Shown one piece after another: positions 23,995-33,067 of a stretch of 64,000 bases of DNA. A program made the position numbers and the translations under genes. This stretch comes from Alteromonas sp. KUL106 (GTDB taxonomy: Bacteria > Pseudomonadota > Gammaproteobacteria > Enterobacterales > Alteromonadaceae): NCBI RefSeq assembly GCF_009811415.1, contig NZ_BLIG01000006.1:80877-144876 (forward strand), written 5' to 3'. The notes beneath the pieces were generated by a model. The model was given only the letters and a program-made list of their open reading frames with translations, ran no database searches and was not told where the DNA came from. Within the stretch, counting starts at the first letter, position 1. Each line of letters opens with the position of its first letter.

Positions 23995-24258
23995 ATACCA
24001 GTCCGCATAGATAATTACCCACTCAGCGAGAGTTAAATGTTCGTAATCGCGGCGTGTTACCGCAGGTATAATGGTTCTACATCAAGGTGACGCAACAAAG
24101 AGTACGGACATTTTAAACTCGCCCTTCGGGAAGGTCTGGCAAGCTTCCTAGCTTCATTCTGGGAATTTGAAAGGGAACAGCCATTCCTGCATTCCCACGC
24201 TTCGCTAGGAAACTTGCCAGCACCTTCTGAGTGGGCAATTATCTATGCGGATTGGTAT
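23995..24258. repeat. MITE-like palindromic element
   Basis: Terminal inverted repeats at 23995-24026 and 24227-24258 match at 30 of 32 positions (beginning ATACCAGTCCGCATAG). A second inverted pair lies inside (CTGGCAAGCTTCCTAGC near 24136 against GCTAGGAAACTTGCCAG at 24204-24220; 16 of 17). It encodes no protein and fills the hemW downstream region. The size, terminal repeats and TA-rich ends suggest a miniature transposable element; the parent transposon is not in the window. Confidence 0.7.
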
Positions 24259-24274
24259 AATTCCAACCCAAATC

Positions 24275-24300
24275 AAAAAAGCCTGCTCTCGCAGGCTTTT
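24275..24300. terminator. terminator between convergent hemW and DUF2884 gene
   Basis: A 10-bp stem (AAAAGCCTGC with GCAGGCTTTT) with loop TCTC, and an A run on the left that becomes a T tract for leftward transcription. It best serves the DUF2884 gene and can also end hemW. Confidence 0.85.
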
Positions 24301-24349
24301 AATTACGTCCGTCAAACAACCGGTCAAGTAACGCTAACTTGATCGATAT

Positions 24350-25150
24350 TTAGTTATCACTTTTTTCATGCAGAGTTATGATATTGTAAGGTTTAAAAGC
24401 AGGAACACTTGCACGAAGATTTTCTTCTGCTATGTCTAAACGTTTAAGCTTTTCACAAAACCACTCTGCCTTTTTACGCAAGGTTGTGGCCTTATCGCCC
24501 ACATCTAGCCCTTCGCCCACATTATTGAGTTGACGTGTAATTTCGGCCACCTTTTCCTGATTGACCTCGCCACTTCCGGTATTAATACCGCTGATGGCTG
24601 AAAGTATGCCGCCCACTGACGTTGAAATCGCCTCTTCAAGTTGGGCTTCTATTTCACTGTCAACAAACTCATCAACACTCTCAAGGGATCCGGGGCCGAT
24701 GAAATAGTGATTACTGGCGTGCCTGAATTTATCTTTTACGCGGTTCTGAACGCGCTTCATAGCAGCGTTTAAACGTTCATAGCTATCGTGGTCACTGCCA
24801 ACCAGCCCCAAATACACATGTTCAATCGTGTCAATGGCAAGATCAACGCCTTCAGTCGCCAAAATAATCATTTTCGGTACTACGTAATGCAGTCCCGATG
24901 CGTATTCTTCGAGCCATTGACGCTCTTGTTCATTCAATGTTTGCCAACGCCCGCCTATAAACAACTGATTCCGATCGTTAATTTGGACCACAGTACGGGT
25001 CTTATCCATAACGCGAAGTTGCTCGTCATTGACAGCAATACCATACGCAAAATCGATATTGCAGGTATATTCGGCTTGCGCCGATGAGCTGTGTCCAGCG
25101 AATAAACAAATTGTGAATAGAATAGCCTTTAGGCGCGATATCATTTTCAT
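24350..25150 (-). CDS. DUF2884 (YggN-like) periplasmic protein
   Basis: The 266-residue protein has a clear signal peptide (basic start, hydrophobic core, cleavage near SSAQA-EY). The mature part begins YTCNIDFAYGIAVND, followed by QLFIGGRWQTLNEQERQWLEEY, the pattern of DUF2884/YggN proteins, which have no known activity. A mid-region LEEAISTSVGGILSAISG may be amphipathic. It is transcribed alone toward the hemW terminator. E. coli yggN also lies close to rdgB/hemW, so the neighbourhood is conserved. Confidence 0.8.
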   Translation of the reverse strand: MKMISRLKAILFTICLFAGHSSSAQAEYTCNIDFAYGIAVNDEQLRVMDKTRTVVQINDRNQLFIGGRWQTLNEQERQWLEEYASGLHYVVPKMIILATEGVDLAIDTIEHVYLGLVGSDHDSYERLNAAMKRVQNRVKDKFRHASNHYFIGPGSLESVDEFVDSEIEAQLEEAISTSVGGILSAISGINTGSGEVNQEKVAEITRQLNNVGEGLDVGDKATTLRKKAEWFCEKLKRLDIAEENLRASVPAFKPYNIITLHEKSDN

Positions 25151-25312
25151 AACAACATTGTGGCTAGCTTCCTCAGAAATAAAAAGCCATCATGAGTCTA
25201 ACGTGCTAAAAATCAGGTTGAACATGTCGAGAACATCAACCTTGAAGGACCATATAGGCTTCACAACTAACACAGCCGTCATTTGACACTCAAAAAGTGT
25301 GTAGCCTAAAAC

Positions 25313-25340
25313 CAAAAAGCACGCATTATAAAGCGTGCTT
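25313..25340 (-). terminator. terminator of DUF1566 operon
   Basis: An 8-bp stem (AAGCACGC with GCGTGCTT) with an A run on the left, giving a T tract for leftward transcription from the DUF1566 genes. Confidence 0.75.
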
Positions 25341-25411
25341 CATTGATAGAAAGTCTTGACCCTAGATACTAGACGAAAGACTAAGTTGAGATAGTTAACA
25401 ATGTGCTGAAT

Positions 25412-25978
25412 TTATTCGTTGGTGAAGGTTCGAACCAAACGTACATAAATAAATCGGTTTTTTTCTTTTATAGAATGACTCGCGTTAAAAAATGCCACAA
25501 CCCACGCGCGGTCAGGATCATCTGCCGATGGCGTCGATGTCCAAAAATCATCTGGAGGCGTGGAGGGGAACAAGGAGCTATTAATTGCTGGGCGGACACA
25601 GTCTCGCTCTGTGAGTGTTGCTAATTCCTTTACATTAGGCAATCGCCACCCAAGTAAATCCTCATTACTGGCTTCATGGGCTAACTTGAGCGCTTGCTGC
25701 CACGTATACTTCACCGCTTCTCCACTGCACGTCGAGCCATTCCAGGTCTGCCCTTCTGCACAGCGTCTCCACACCAAATCGGTAGTGGTATCCAGTAAAC
25801 TACTTGTAGTGACTGCCTCAAAGTTGTCGTTAGGCGTTGTTTCCAGACCGTCAGATAAGCACTCTTGCGCAAAGGTTGCCATTGATGTTGAAGTTAGCAG
25901 TGTTGCAATCAATAGCGTTTGCATCGACGACAATACTTTATTTATACGCGTTTTATCTTTCATTTGTGTATTCATCAC
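25412..25978 (-). CDS. DUF1566 (Lcl C-terminal) exported protein
   Basis: The 188-residue protein has a signal peptide (cleavage near TFAQ-EC). The mature domain follows the DUF1566 pattern: DLVWRRCAEGQTWNG, TWQQALKLAHEA, WRLPNVKELATLTER, FWTSTPSADDPDRAWVVAFFNAS, and a closing YVRLVRT. The fold is related to Legionella Lcl and formylglycine-like C-type lectin folds; function is unknown. Its start codon abuts the stop of the larger DUF1566 lipoprotein gene upstream, so the two are one operon. Confidence 0.8.
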   Translation of the reverse strand: MMNTQMKDKTRINKVLSSMQTLLIATLLTSTSMATFAQECLSDGLETTPNDNFEAVTTSSLLDTTTDLVWRRCAEGQTWNGSTCSGEAVKYTWQQALKLAHEASNEDLLGWRLPNVKELATLTERDCVRPAINSSLFPSTPPDDFWTSTPSADDPDRAWVVAFFNASHSIKEKNRFIYVRLVRTFTNE

Positions 25979-27729
25979 TATCTCCCTGCCCTGACTAGAC
26001 GCACCCGGCCAGCTGTTGATTTATTGAGAAAGTTGTCAACGCCTGAATCGAAGTCTAAGGCCCACGCATTTTGTGCATCGTCACTATTTACACCATCAGC
26101 ACTAGGTACTGATGTCCAGTACCACAAAGGTACCGTAGATACTTCACCTGTATTAGGGAAGTAGTCTTCATCTATCGCAACATCAGCAGCGATACCTAAA
26201 TGCATTAATGAGAAAAGTTCATGGTGAGTAGGTAAGCGCCAATCATAAAAGCCACACAATCCTTGAGCATTTACTGCTTGAACATAGGCTGATGTATTAC
26301 AGTTCGTCAGTAAGCATGTGCCATTAGCGCCTGCTTCATCACCTTCGAACCCGCCATTTACCTCTTCGCTAAACCACGAGTAAGTAAAATCTTTGTCTTG
26401 AAACGTACCGTCATCAGTCTTCACTTCCCATACTAATCCCGTCACATTGTCACGGACACATGACCAAGAATCAGCGTCAGCATCCTGCTCATCACCATTG
26501 GCGTTTAAGCGAGTAAAATCAAAGCCCGCTTTGCCGCGCCCGGCTTTTTCAATAAGGCCATTTTGCTCAATAACATCAGCGCCTCTTTGTCCATCCTGGC
26601 CAGGAAAATCATTTTGCTGTGCTTGTGTTAATGCATTGTTCGTCGCTTGCTGTAAAAAACCGGTATCATTAATCAATGGCGTTGGAAGGGGTCGAACTTG
26701 GACGTTTATTGTATCTTCTACACTGTTTCCATTGGCGTCAGTTACCGTCAACGTATAGGCAACCACTGTAGAACTTGTCACAGCAGGTGCTATGGCAAAC
26801 GTAGAAAGCGCATCGCTGTCGTCAATAGGACGATTTGCTGTACCGTCGTTGCCAGCAGTCACGTTGCTACTTCTTTCCCACAAATAAGTAAGAGGCATAG
26901 CGCTTGGTATAGTCGTGCTTGCTTCCCCTTCAAGTATGACTATTTCACCGCTAAACACCCCTTGAGAAACGCCAGCGCTCACCACGGGTAGCGTATCCGT
27001 TTCAGACTGCACATTGATAGTTACCGTTTGGGAATCGACTGCGCCTTCAGAATCTGTCACCTCAAGCTGGAAAGAGAGCAACTGCTCTTCGTTTGCTATT
27101 GGCGTCACGATAGTGAGGGTTGGAAGATTTGTTTCAACACCTGTAATAACATTAACGCCTGCCGTTTGAGACCATCTATATTCTGCTACCGCCTCATCTG
27201 TGCCATCTGGATCTCGGCTCTCAGTGCCATCTAAGATAACCTCAACGCCGCCTGGAAACGTTCCCGCAGGCAGGCCGTTTTGATGGGGAGTAGTAATATT
27301 CGCTTGCGGCGGAATATTTACAGGCGCCACCGTTATTACGGTAAAGTCACTTGCCGTATTACCGCTTTGGTCATTCACAGAAACAGTCACCGTGTATTGC
27401 GTTGCGCTATTTACTCGAGGTGCAACAAAGCTCGCCGAGGAAGAACTGGTATCGTCGTGCGTAATCGAAAGAGAAGGAGAAGCGGTCCAATTATAAGTGT
27501 ATGTTCCGTCACCGCCGCTAACTTGCGCGCTTAATGCATACGTAGCGCCCTCGGTCACTGTAGCGTCTGGACCAGCGTTAACAACAAGGTTGCCGCTGCC
27601 GCCATTAGCATTATCGCCGTCACCGCCACCGCCGCAAGCAGCCAGAATAAATATTCCCGCGAGACAAATTAGCCCTCGACCGAAAGCGCGAAAACACTTA
27701 TCTGAAACTGAAAACACGTTAAATTGCAT
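25978..27729 (-). CDS. lipoprotein with PKD/Ig-like repeats and C-terminal DUF1566 domain
   Basis: The protein has a lipobox (FILAACGGGG) soon after the start, so it is probably lipid-anchored. Three or more PKD/Ig-like beta domains follow (VNAGPDATVTEGATYALSA, QANITTPHQNGLPAGT, PVVSAGVSQGVFSGE). The C-terminal 180 residues form a DUF1566 domain (NVTGLVWEVKTDDGTF, WRLPTHHELFSLMHLG, WYWTSVPSADG, VRLVRAG). I chose the ATG at 27729, with GGGAG just upstream; an earlier ATG at 27765 would bury the signal. It probably acts at the cell surface, and the downstream gene encodes a second, single-domain DUF1566 protein. Confidence 0.8.
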   Translation of the reverse strand: MQFNVFSVSDKCFRAFGRGLICLAGIFILAACGGGGDGDNANGGSGNLVVNAGPDATVTEGATYALSAQVSGGDGTYTYNWTASPSLSITHDDTSSSSASFVAPRVNSATQYTVTVSVNDQSGNTASDFTVITVAPVNIPPQANITTPHQNGLPAGTFPGGVEVILDGTESRDPDGTDEAVAEYRWSQTAGVNVITGVETNLPTLTIVTPIANEEQLLSFQLEVTDSEGAVDSQTVTINVQSETDTLPVVSAGVSQGVFSGEIVILEGEASTTIPSAMPLTYLWERSSNVTAGNDGTANRPIDDSDALSTFAIAPAVTSSTVVAYTLTVTDANGNSVEDTINVQVRPLPTPLINDTGFLQQATNNALTQAQQNDFPGQDGQRGADVIEQNGLIEKAGRGKAGFDFTRLNANGDEQDADADSWSCVRDNVTGLVWEVKTDDGTFQDKDFTYSWFSEEVNGGFEGDEAGANGTCLLTNCNTSAYVQAVNAQGLCGFYDWRLPTHHELFSLMHLGIAADVAIDEDYFPNTGEVSTVPLWYWTSVPSADGVNSDDAQNAWALDFDSGVDNFLNKSTAGRVRLVRAGR

Positions 27730-27840
27730 ACATACTCCCATAGCACCGTAGGATGAGAAAAACACAGTGTCTGGTAAAAACTTGATGTAGGTTGTATCGC
27801 TGATTAGCCGTTTGTCGCTAAAGCGAACAGTTTGCCGCGG

Positions 27841-28332
27841 TTATGAGAAGCTTTTTTTCGCCTCTTGCGCCTCTGACATTGTCACTTGTAATGCCTCGAG
27901 CTGCTTCTTACCGACCGCTACATCCGTCATGTCGTAAATCATCATGCTGATATAATCTACTTTGCCCGTCGCGGAGGTCAGAGGAGAAAGCGTGAGATTT
28001 TGATACATGAACGACTCGCTACCTGTAATCGGCCGATAATTTGGAAACTTGAATAAATAGGGGCGTTGCTCCCATGTCATGAAAGCGCGCGTTTTTAAGT
28101 CGAAGACCGGCTTAGCTTTTTTAACAAACCAATCTTGCTTAATAGAGGGGAATAACGAAAATAAGGATTTATCTCTTACTTCGCTGGGTAGAAGGCCGCT
28201 GTGACTTTCCATAAAGCCATTCCACACCTTAACAGTAAAGTCCCTATCCAGAACGACGATACCTACATCAACAGTCTGAAGCATATCCATCATCCAATGA
28301 AACTCTAGCAACTCATCTAAATGTTGGCTCAT
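27841..28332 (-). CDS. PAS domain protein
   Basis: The 163-residue soluble protein carries one PAS fold (LQTVDVGIVVLDRDFTVKVWNGFMESHSG, with the typical acidic and Asn positions) and a short C-terminal helix. No output domain is present, so it must act through a partner. The start overlaps the stop of the response regulator gene by one base (TGATG), so the two are translationally coupled and probably form one signalling unit. Confidence 0.8.
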   Translation of the reverse strand: MSQHLDELLEFHWMMDMLQTVDVGIVVLDRDFTVKVWNGFMESHSGLLPSEVRDKSLFSLFPSIKQDWFVKKAKPVFDLKTRAFMTWEQRPYLFKFPNYRPITGSESFMYQNLTLSPLTSATGKVDYISMMIYDMTDVAVGKKQLEALQVTMSEAQEAKKSFS

Positions 28333-29327
28333 CAGAAATCCTCCAACAAGTGGGCAAGTTTAGAATTCATCATTTTCATCGATTCTTCAGTAAACAGCAG
28401 TATTAAATCACACTGCACATTGTATCCTTCCAAGCCATAACTTAATTCTATTGCAAGCGTACGCTTCCACTTAATTTGGTTCATGGCAATAATTTCGGTA
28501 ATAGCCCGGTGTTGTCCCAACACGATGGGGTGGCCTTGGCTAAAATTAATATCCATTTGGTTTGCCAAGCCCGTTAAACAAGTTCCAATAAGTATGCTTG
28601 CGGCATCCATCAACAGCTCTAGCTGAAGCTGATCATCAACTTCGCCCTCAACGTTGAGTATCTTTGCTACATCATCAAAACTCGAATCGCTCAGAATGCA
28701 CAAGGCTTCACCACTAACCCCTGGCCCCAAAAAGCCTTGGCAAACAGCGGTCACCTGCTCATGGCTTTCAATATCTGAGAGCATCATATGGAGCTCTGAA
28801 ACCTCAATGAGATTTACATTGGGAATGGGGAGTTCAACAAATACATTCATGGTGCGAGCGAGATGATCACCAGCCTGCCCCATGGCTATATTGGTAATTT
28901 CTTGATAGCAATCTCTTATATCAGGATCTAAGGGAGATACTTCTAACTGCGGTTCTTGCTCATTGTGAAGAATATTATATTTGTTTAAAACTTCTGCTAA
29001 TGTTTTGGGGTCGACTGGCTTTCTAATAAAGTCCAACGCGCCAAGGGATGTAACACGCTCGTGAGCTTCTGGCTGAATATCGCCTGATACCACGATTACT
29101 TTTGTTTTTAACCCTTGCTTCCTTATGCCTTCGAGCGTGCCATAACCGTCAAGAACAGGCATATTGAGGTCGAGCAACAAAAGATCGCCCTTCCCATCAG
29201 CGAGCGCCTTTAGGGCTTCATCCCCATTCTTCGCAAAATGCACGGCAACATCCCAATCTTGAGGAAGGCATTTTGCCACTTGCTTTCGCGCAACTAACGA
29301 GTCATCACAAACCAGTACAGAAAACAT
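28332..29327 (-). CDS. response regulator with CheC-like phosphatase domain
   Basis: Residues 1-120 form a receiver domain with the acidic pair (VCDDS), the phospho-acceptor in LLLDLNMPVLDG, and the Lys in FIRKPVDP. The rest resembles the CheC/CheX phosphatase family: the first active-site helix reads EITNIAMGQAGDHLA, with the E-x2-N pattern, while the second (MDAASILIGTCLTG) has lost the Asn. It could dephosphorylate a CheY-type protein under control of its own receiver. It forms an operon with the PAS protein; no kinase is next to it. Confidence 0.8.
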   Translation of the reverse strand: MFSVLVCDDSLVARKQVAKCLPQDWDVAVHFAKNGDEALKALADGKGDLLLLDLNMPVLDGYGTLEGIRKQGLKTKVIVVSGDIQPEAHERVTSLGALDFIRKPVDPKTLAEVLNKYNILHNEQEPQLEVSPLDPDIRDCYQEITNIAMGQAGDHLARTMNVFVELPIPNVNLIEVSELHMMLSDIESHEQVTAVCQGFLGPGVSGEALCILSDSSFDDVAKILNVEGEVDDQLQLELLMDAASILIGTCLTGLANQMDINFSQGHPIVLGQHRAITEIIAMNQIKWKRTLAIELSYGLEGYNVQCDLILLFTEESMKMMNSKLAHLLEDF

Positions 29328-29628
29328 TAAGTTCTTTTACCACCTAGCTTTTGAAGCCAGCAGACGCCGGCATTTTGTCGCAATTCACACTATATCGGCA
29401 ATATAGCCTTGAACTAAAGTATCGAATTGACGCTTAGTTCGTCCGACATGATCGTCGCTATGTTTATACGATTAGCCCAATGCATATAGTGATACGAAAC
29501 ACCTCACTAAGAAATAGCACTTTTGGAGAATATTGCCAGCCAGTTTTACAACATCTAGAGCATGTTTACCTGCAAGATGCGCCTTGCTCGATTCATTGAA
29601 AGCTTCAGACACTTGCACCTGTTTTCTT
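29328..29628. other. intergenic region without recognisable features
   Basis: This stretch lies between the promoter side of the receiver-CheC gene and the 3' end of lrgB. I see no reading frame, hairpin terminator or repeat that I can support. Confidence 0.4.
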
Positions 29629-30339
29629 TTAAATGAATAAGCCAAACACGACAGGTAGCGCTAACGCGGTAAAAATGCCGTTCACACATAGGCCCAAAGT
29701 TGCCATCGCAGCGACATCTTCACCCATTTGGATAGCCTTTGCAGTGCCAACAGCATGCGCTACGGTTCCTAGCGCAATTCCTTGTGCTTGGCGGCTTTCA
29801 ACATTGAACAAGGAAAACGTTACTGAAGCCATTACGGCGCCCACGATCCCTGTCACTATAACAAAGACCGCAGCTAACGCAGGAATGCCACCTATCTGCG
29901 CGCTAGACTCCATCGCTAAGGGCGTGGTAATCGATTTGGCAAGCATAGTAAATTGTATAGCGCTGGGCGTATCAAATACAAAAAGCGTTAACCACGCCGA
30001 AACAGGTGCAAGCACTCCACCTAAAAGAATACTTGCAAACAAACGCCACCCGAAGTGCCTTAATTTTTGCCATTGACGATAAATAGGCAATGCGAGCGCA
30101 ACCGTTATTGGCCCTAGTAACCAATGTAGTAATGACGCAGCGCGTTGATATTCCGATACTTGCGTATTAGACAAGTAAAGCCCAAGAGAAATAAGTAGCG
30201 CGGTGACAATTATTGGGTGTGCCGCCGGATGACCCTTGCACTTTTTATTTGCCCACAGTGCTATCAGGTAGCTGATTAGAGAAATACTCAGCCAAAACAC
30301 ACCTGATAGGCTCATTGCGCGGTTAAATGCTTCAATCAT
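29629..30339 (-). CDS. lrgB: LrgB/CidB-family membrane protein
   Basis: The 236-residue integral membrane protein has about seven hydrophobic segments and the family core KSITTPLAMESSAQIGGIPALAAVFVIVTGIVGA, then GTVAHAVGTAKAIQMGE. LrgB acts with LrgA in holin-like or pyruvate/3-carbon transport systems. It overlaps lrgA by 8 bases. Confidence 0.88.
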   Translation of the reverse strand: MIEAFNRAMSLSGVFWLSISLISYLIALWANKKCKGHPAAHPIIVTALLISLGLYLSNTQVSEYQRAASLLHWLLGPITVALALPIYRQWQKLRHFGWRLFASILLGGVLAPVSAWLTLFVFDTPSAIQFTMLAKSITTPLAMESSAQIGGIPALAAVFVIVTGIVGAVMASVTFSLFNVESRQAQGIALGTVAHAVGTAKAIQMGEDVAAMATLGLCVNGIFTALALPVVFGLFI

Positions 30340-30736
30340 CTAAATGGCCGTTGCTTTTAGTATTAGCGATAGCTTTGGTCTTTTTAGAATTAAAAAGTCG
30401 CTGAGAGAACCACGCTGTGATGCCCAAGCTAAATGAAGTAGTAATGACAATAGCAATTATGATCGCCAATGCGTTACTCTTTATATCTCCCCAATATGCG
30501 CTTACGCCTAATACAGCAGGAACAAAGAGTAAGGACATATGCTTCAAAGGAACGGTGACTGCCCGTGCCACACAAGATTCAAGCTGAGGTAAACAAAATA
30601 AGGCGCCTAGCAGAATAAAAAGCCCTAGCAGGGGGCCAGGAATAAAAAGGGATGTGGCGGAAACAATGAGAAGGCCGAGGTAATACGCCGCAAAAACGGA
30701 CGCTGCTCCTATGAAGACATCTTTCACATTTTGCAC
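30332..30736 (-). CDS. lrgA: LrgA/CidA-family membrane protein
   Basis: This is a small holin-like protein of 134 residues with four membrane segments, containing LFIPGPLLGLFILLGALF and the typical PLKHMSLLFVPAVLGVSAYW. The start is GTG at 30736, preceded by GGGAG at 5 bases. It is the first gene of lrgAB and lies about 100 bp downstream of a LytTR regulator gene on the same strand. Confidence 0.85.
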   Translation of the reverse strand: MQNVKDVFIGAASVFAAYYLGLLIVSATSLFIPGPLLGLFILLGALFCLPQLESCVARAVTVPLKHMSLLFVPAVLGVSAYWGDIKSNALAIIIAIVITTSFSLGITAWFSQRLFNSKKTKAIANTKSNGHLDD

Positions 30737-30841
30737 ACATTCTCCCTATCATGACTTTCCTGCAGCATTCAGCGTTTTAGTTTAGCCAGAAGCGTATTTA
30801 ATCGCTAGCAGTACCATGGTCGTATATCAACGGGCAGACAA

Positions 30842-31624
30842 TTAAGGCAACTCATATTCTCCTCTTTCTTCATGCCAAAGCTGATAATAATATTTGTCAG
30901 TAATTTTAAACGCTTCTCCACTTTGCATAACAACCTGCTGCTGGCTTAACTTTTGTTCAATATGGGCCACATGCTTAGCATTAACGGCTACAGACCGACT
31001 ACATCGCTTGAAATACCGCCCTTCTAATCGTTTCAGCAAATCACAAAGCGTGGTACGAACAATATAGCGTTCCGACAAGGTGTGAACACACATGTAATCA
31101 CCCGCAGCTTCAATCCATTTAATATCATCTGGATTTAAGCACAACCACCCGTTATCAGTGCGGAGCCCAATTACACATGGCGGTGCATTTTTGTAAAGTT
31201 GCCGTCGTAAATTTGCCAACAGTGCGAGTTCAGATACACCATACTGTTTACATAAGCCCTGTATAAGCGTAGAGAATTGAAAATCTCGCTTGTCAAAATA
31301 GTACTTCGTTTTTACGCACTCAATTGCGCGTAAAACCTGTGTCTCTTCTAATGGCGTTTTCACGAAGCCCGACGCATTATGAAAAAAGGCTAACAAAGCC
31401 TCTTCGTCGCGACTGCCTACGGCTAACCAATATCTTGATGCCAGATTTCTACTTGATGGTGAAACCGAGTAAAACCCGATGGAATGCGGATGCTTTTCAG
31501 CTAACGCAAGACAATGACCTGCTGAATCTGCGCGATAAACATGGCTAAACACGGCCTGTTTTTCCAATATTTCACAAAGCGCGCTTTGCAGAGAAAGAGA
31601 TTGTAAAAATACCAGTGCGATCAT
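30842..31624 (-). CDS. LytTR-domain transcription regulator with pseudo-receiver
   Basis: The C-terminal 100 residues form a LytTR DNA-binding domain (LNPDDIKWIEAAGDYMCVHT, RTTLCDLLKRLEGRYFKRCSRSVAVN). The N-terminal 120 residues look like a receiver fold, with a terminal GFVKTPLEE matching the receiver Lys loop, but the acidic pair and phospho-acceptor Asp are missing. It may therefore respond to protein level or a ligand rather than a kinase. I chose the ATG at 31624; the longer frame to 31693 has no conserved residues. Its placement before lrgAB fits the known LytTR-lrgAB pairing. Confidence 0.82.
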   Translation of the reverse strand: MIALVFLQSLSLQSALCEILEKQAVFSHVYRADSAGHCLALAEKHPHSIGFYSVSPSSRNLASRYWLAVGSRDEEALLAFFHNASGFVKTPLEETQVLRAIECVKTKYYFDKRDFQFSTLIQGLCKQYGVSELALLANLRRQLYKNAPPCVIGLRTDNGWLCLNPDDIKWIEAAGDYMCVHTLSERYIVRTTLCDLLKRLEGRYFKRCSRSVAVNAKHVAHIEQKLSQQQVVMQSGEAFKITDKYYYQLWHEERGEYELP

Positions 31625-31721
31625 GTGCGGTCCCTTTCGGTGCGAACAGTACTCGTGGTGATTGCTTATATTCTCAACGATCACAAACGTCATAAAATGA
31701 AAAGTGAACGCAACTAAACCT

Positions 31722-31752
31722 CTAAAAAAGGGCTACGCTTTACGCAGCCCAA
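31722..31752 (-). terminator. terminator of DUF3718 gene
   Basis: On the minus strand GGGCTGCG and CGTAGCCC form a stem with a small mismatch, followed by TTTTTT. It lies just after the DUF3718 gene. Confidence 0.75.
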
Positions 31753-31775
31753 TGGTCAGGGTTAACTATCATCAA

Positions 31776-32102
31776 TTAACGTTTTGCTGTTAAAACACCT
31801 GGGCTTGCATTGACTCTGCGAGCAATGTGCTGCGCGTTGACAGCAGCACCATGCGTAACTGCAAAAGAAAGCATATCTTGCCCATTACACACCAGCCCCG
31901 CGTGCAGGGTTTTAATATCAAGACCGGTGGCTTTCACAGCGCGGCGCAGCTTCAAACGTTTATCACTTTTCACTGCTTCGCAAACCGAAATTAGGTCTTT
32001 CTCTAGCTCTTTAGGGATAGAAGCAGCGCTGGCTGTAGTAGCAGCTAATGACAAAGTCATTCCAAGTAAAGCAAGTTGGGTAACACGGCGTGACATAAAC
32101 AT
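31776..32102 (-). CDS. DUF3718 small exported protein
   Basis: The 108-residue protein has a signal peptide (TLSLAATTASA-AS). The mature domain (LISVCEAVKSDKRLKLRRAVKATGLDIKTLHAGLVCNGQDMLSFAVTHGA) has two conserved Cys that probably form a disulfide, the pattern of DUF3718, known mainly from Alteromonadales. No function is known. It is transcribed alone, with a good terminator. Confidence 0.75.
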   Translation of the reverse strand: MFMSRRVTQLALLGMTLSLAATTASAASIPKELEKDLISVCEAVKSDKRLKLRRAVKATGLDIKTLHAGLVCNGQDMLSFAVTHGAAVNAQHIARRVNASPGVLTAKR

Positions 32103-32541
32103 AACAAGTTCCTCTGATAATATTCGGTAACGCGGTGACGACCTCTTTTTGCCTCCGCATTATTACCCTAGTGAAACTTTATGCGTATCACGCGATAAAA
32201 GCGGTAAAGTACCGCTATTTGAGACGTTGCGACAAGCGCACAAAAGTGAAGGTTTAACTAACGGTCTAAACAGCTATTAGTCGAACTTAACACACACTTT
32301 GCAACATTCTCTGCAATATGGGATCGAAAAGCATTAAGGCGTGATTGAGATATTGGGGGGAATGGGCTGTACAGGTTCTTAGTACGAACGCAATTTCATT
32401 CAATATTTATAAGAATATAAAACTAGGACTTAATTGAATGGATATATCGAATAGTGACGAGCTATTTGAGGGAAGATAAACTGGGGGCAGCCCGCCCCCG
32501 TTGTCACGCAAACAACACGTGTGCGTGACGCAACATTCATA
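32103..32541. other. intergenic region with two hairpins
   Basis: No credible gene is present. Near the right end are a G/C hairpin (GGGGGC...GCCCCC, about 32483-32499) and a perfect 8-bp hairpin (GTCACGCA 32503-32510, TGCGTGAC 32522-32529). These lie just after the leftward 109-residue gene and may end its transcript, although no T run follows. Confidence 0.45.
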
Positions 32542-32871
32542 TTAAAAAATACTGTCTTGGTGAATTTTGATAAACATACTCGTGCCCACCTTTGAGTAGT
32601 CTATCTTGTATTCTTTGCCATTCAATGTTTGTACAAAAACCAAGGTCTTTTCATCGCCGAAGACTTCGCTAGTGGTAACATCTACCAATTCCATGTCCAT
32701 CGCTTTGGCTTCGCGCTTGTTGTCTGGAATCTTACCTTCATACTGCTTGATGCCTTTATAAGTCACTATAATTGGAGGGTTATCGTCTCCATTCGTCACC
32801 AATAGGTCAAGCTTTCTGATTTTATGAATAATGGTATTTCGACCACTTGTAATAAAAGGTTTTTCAGTCAT
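32542..32871 (-). CDS. hypothetical protein, 109 residues
   Basis: I do not recognise the family. The product is soluble, rich in Lys and beta-prone (LDLLVTNGDDNPPIIVTYKG, KTLVFVQTLNGKEYKIDYSKVG), with no signal peptide, Cys or membrane segment. It lies alone between DUF3718 and the MbnP-like gene, all on the same strand. A plain ribosome site (GGAGACG) precedes the ATG. Confidence 0.6.
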   Translation of the reverse strand: MTEKPFITSGRNTIIHKIRKLDLLVTNGDDNPPIIVTYKGIKQYEGKIPDNKREAKAMDMELVDVTTSEVFGDEKTLVFVQTLNGKEYKIDYSKVGTSMFIKIHQDSIF

Positions 32872-33067
32872 TTTCGTCTCCGCGACTTTGTACCTGAATT
32901 TTTATTATTAACGTATTTTGTAAGTGCTAAAGACTACCACGAAGTTAATAATCAACACATAGGCATTTTTAGATGTATTTTCGGAGTATAAACTACTCAT
33001 AGGCAGCAATAAACGGCTATTTGTCGCCCTTCGCATGTTTTCCAGTAAATCCAATGACCATAAATTC

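Noticed and set aside
26447..27751. Several frames of 68-103 residues opposite the PKD lipoprotein
   Set aside because: They are antisense to a gene with clear lipobox, repeats and DUF1566 domain, and have biased composition typical of shadows.
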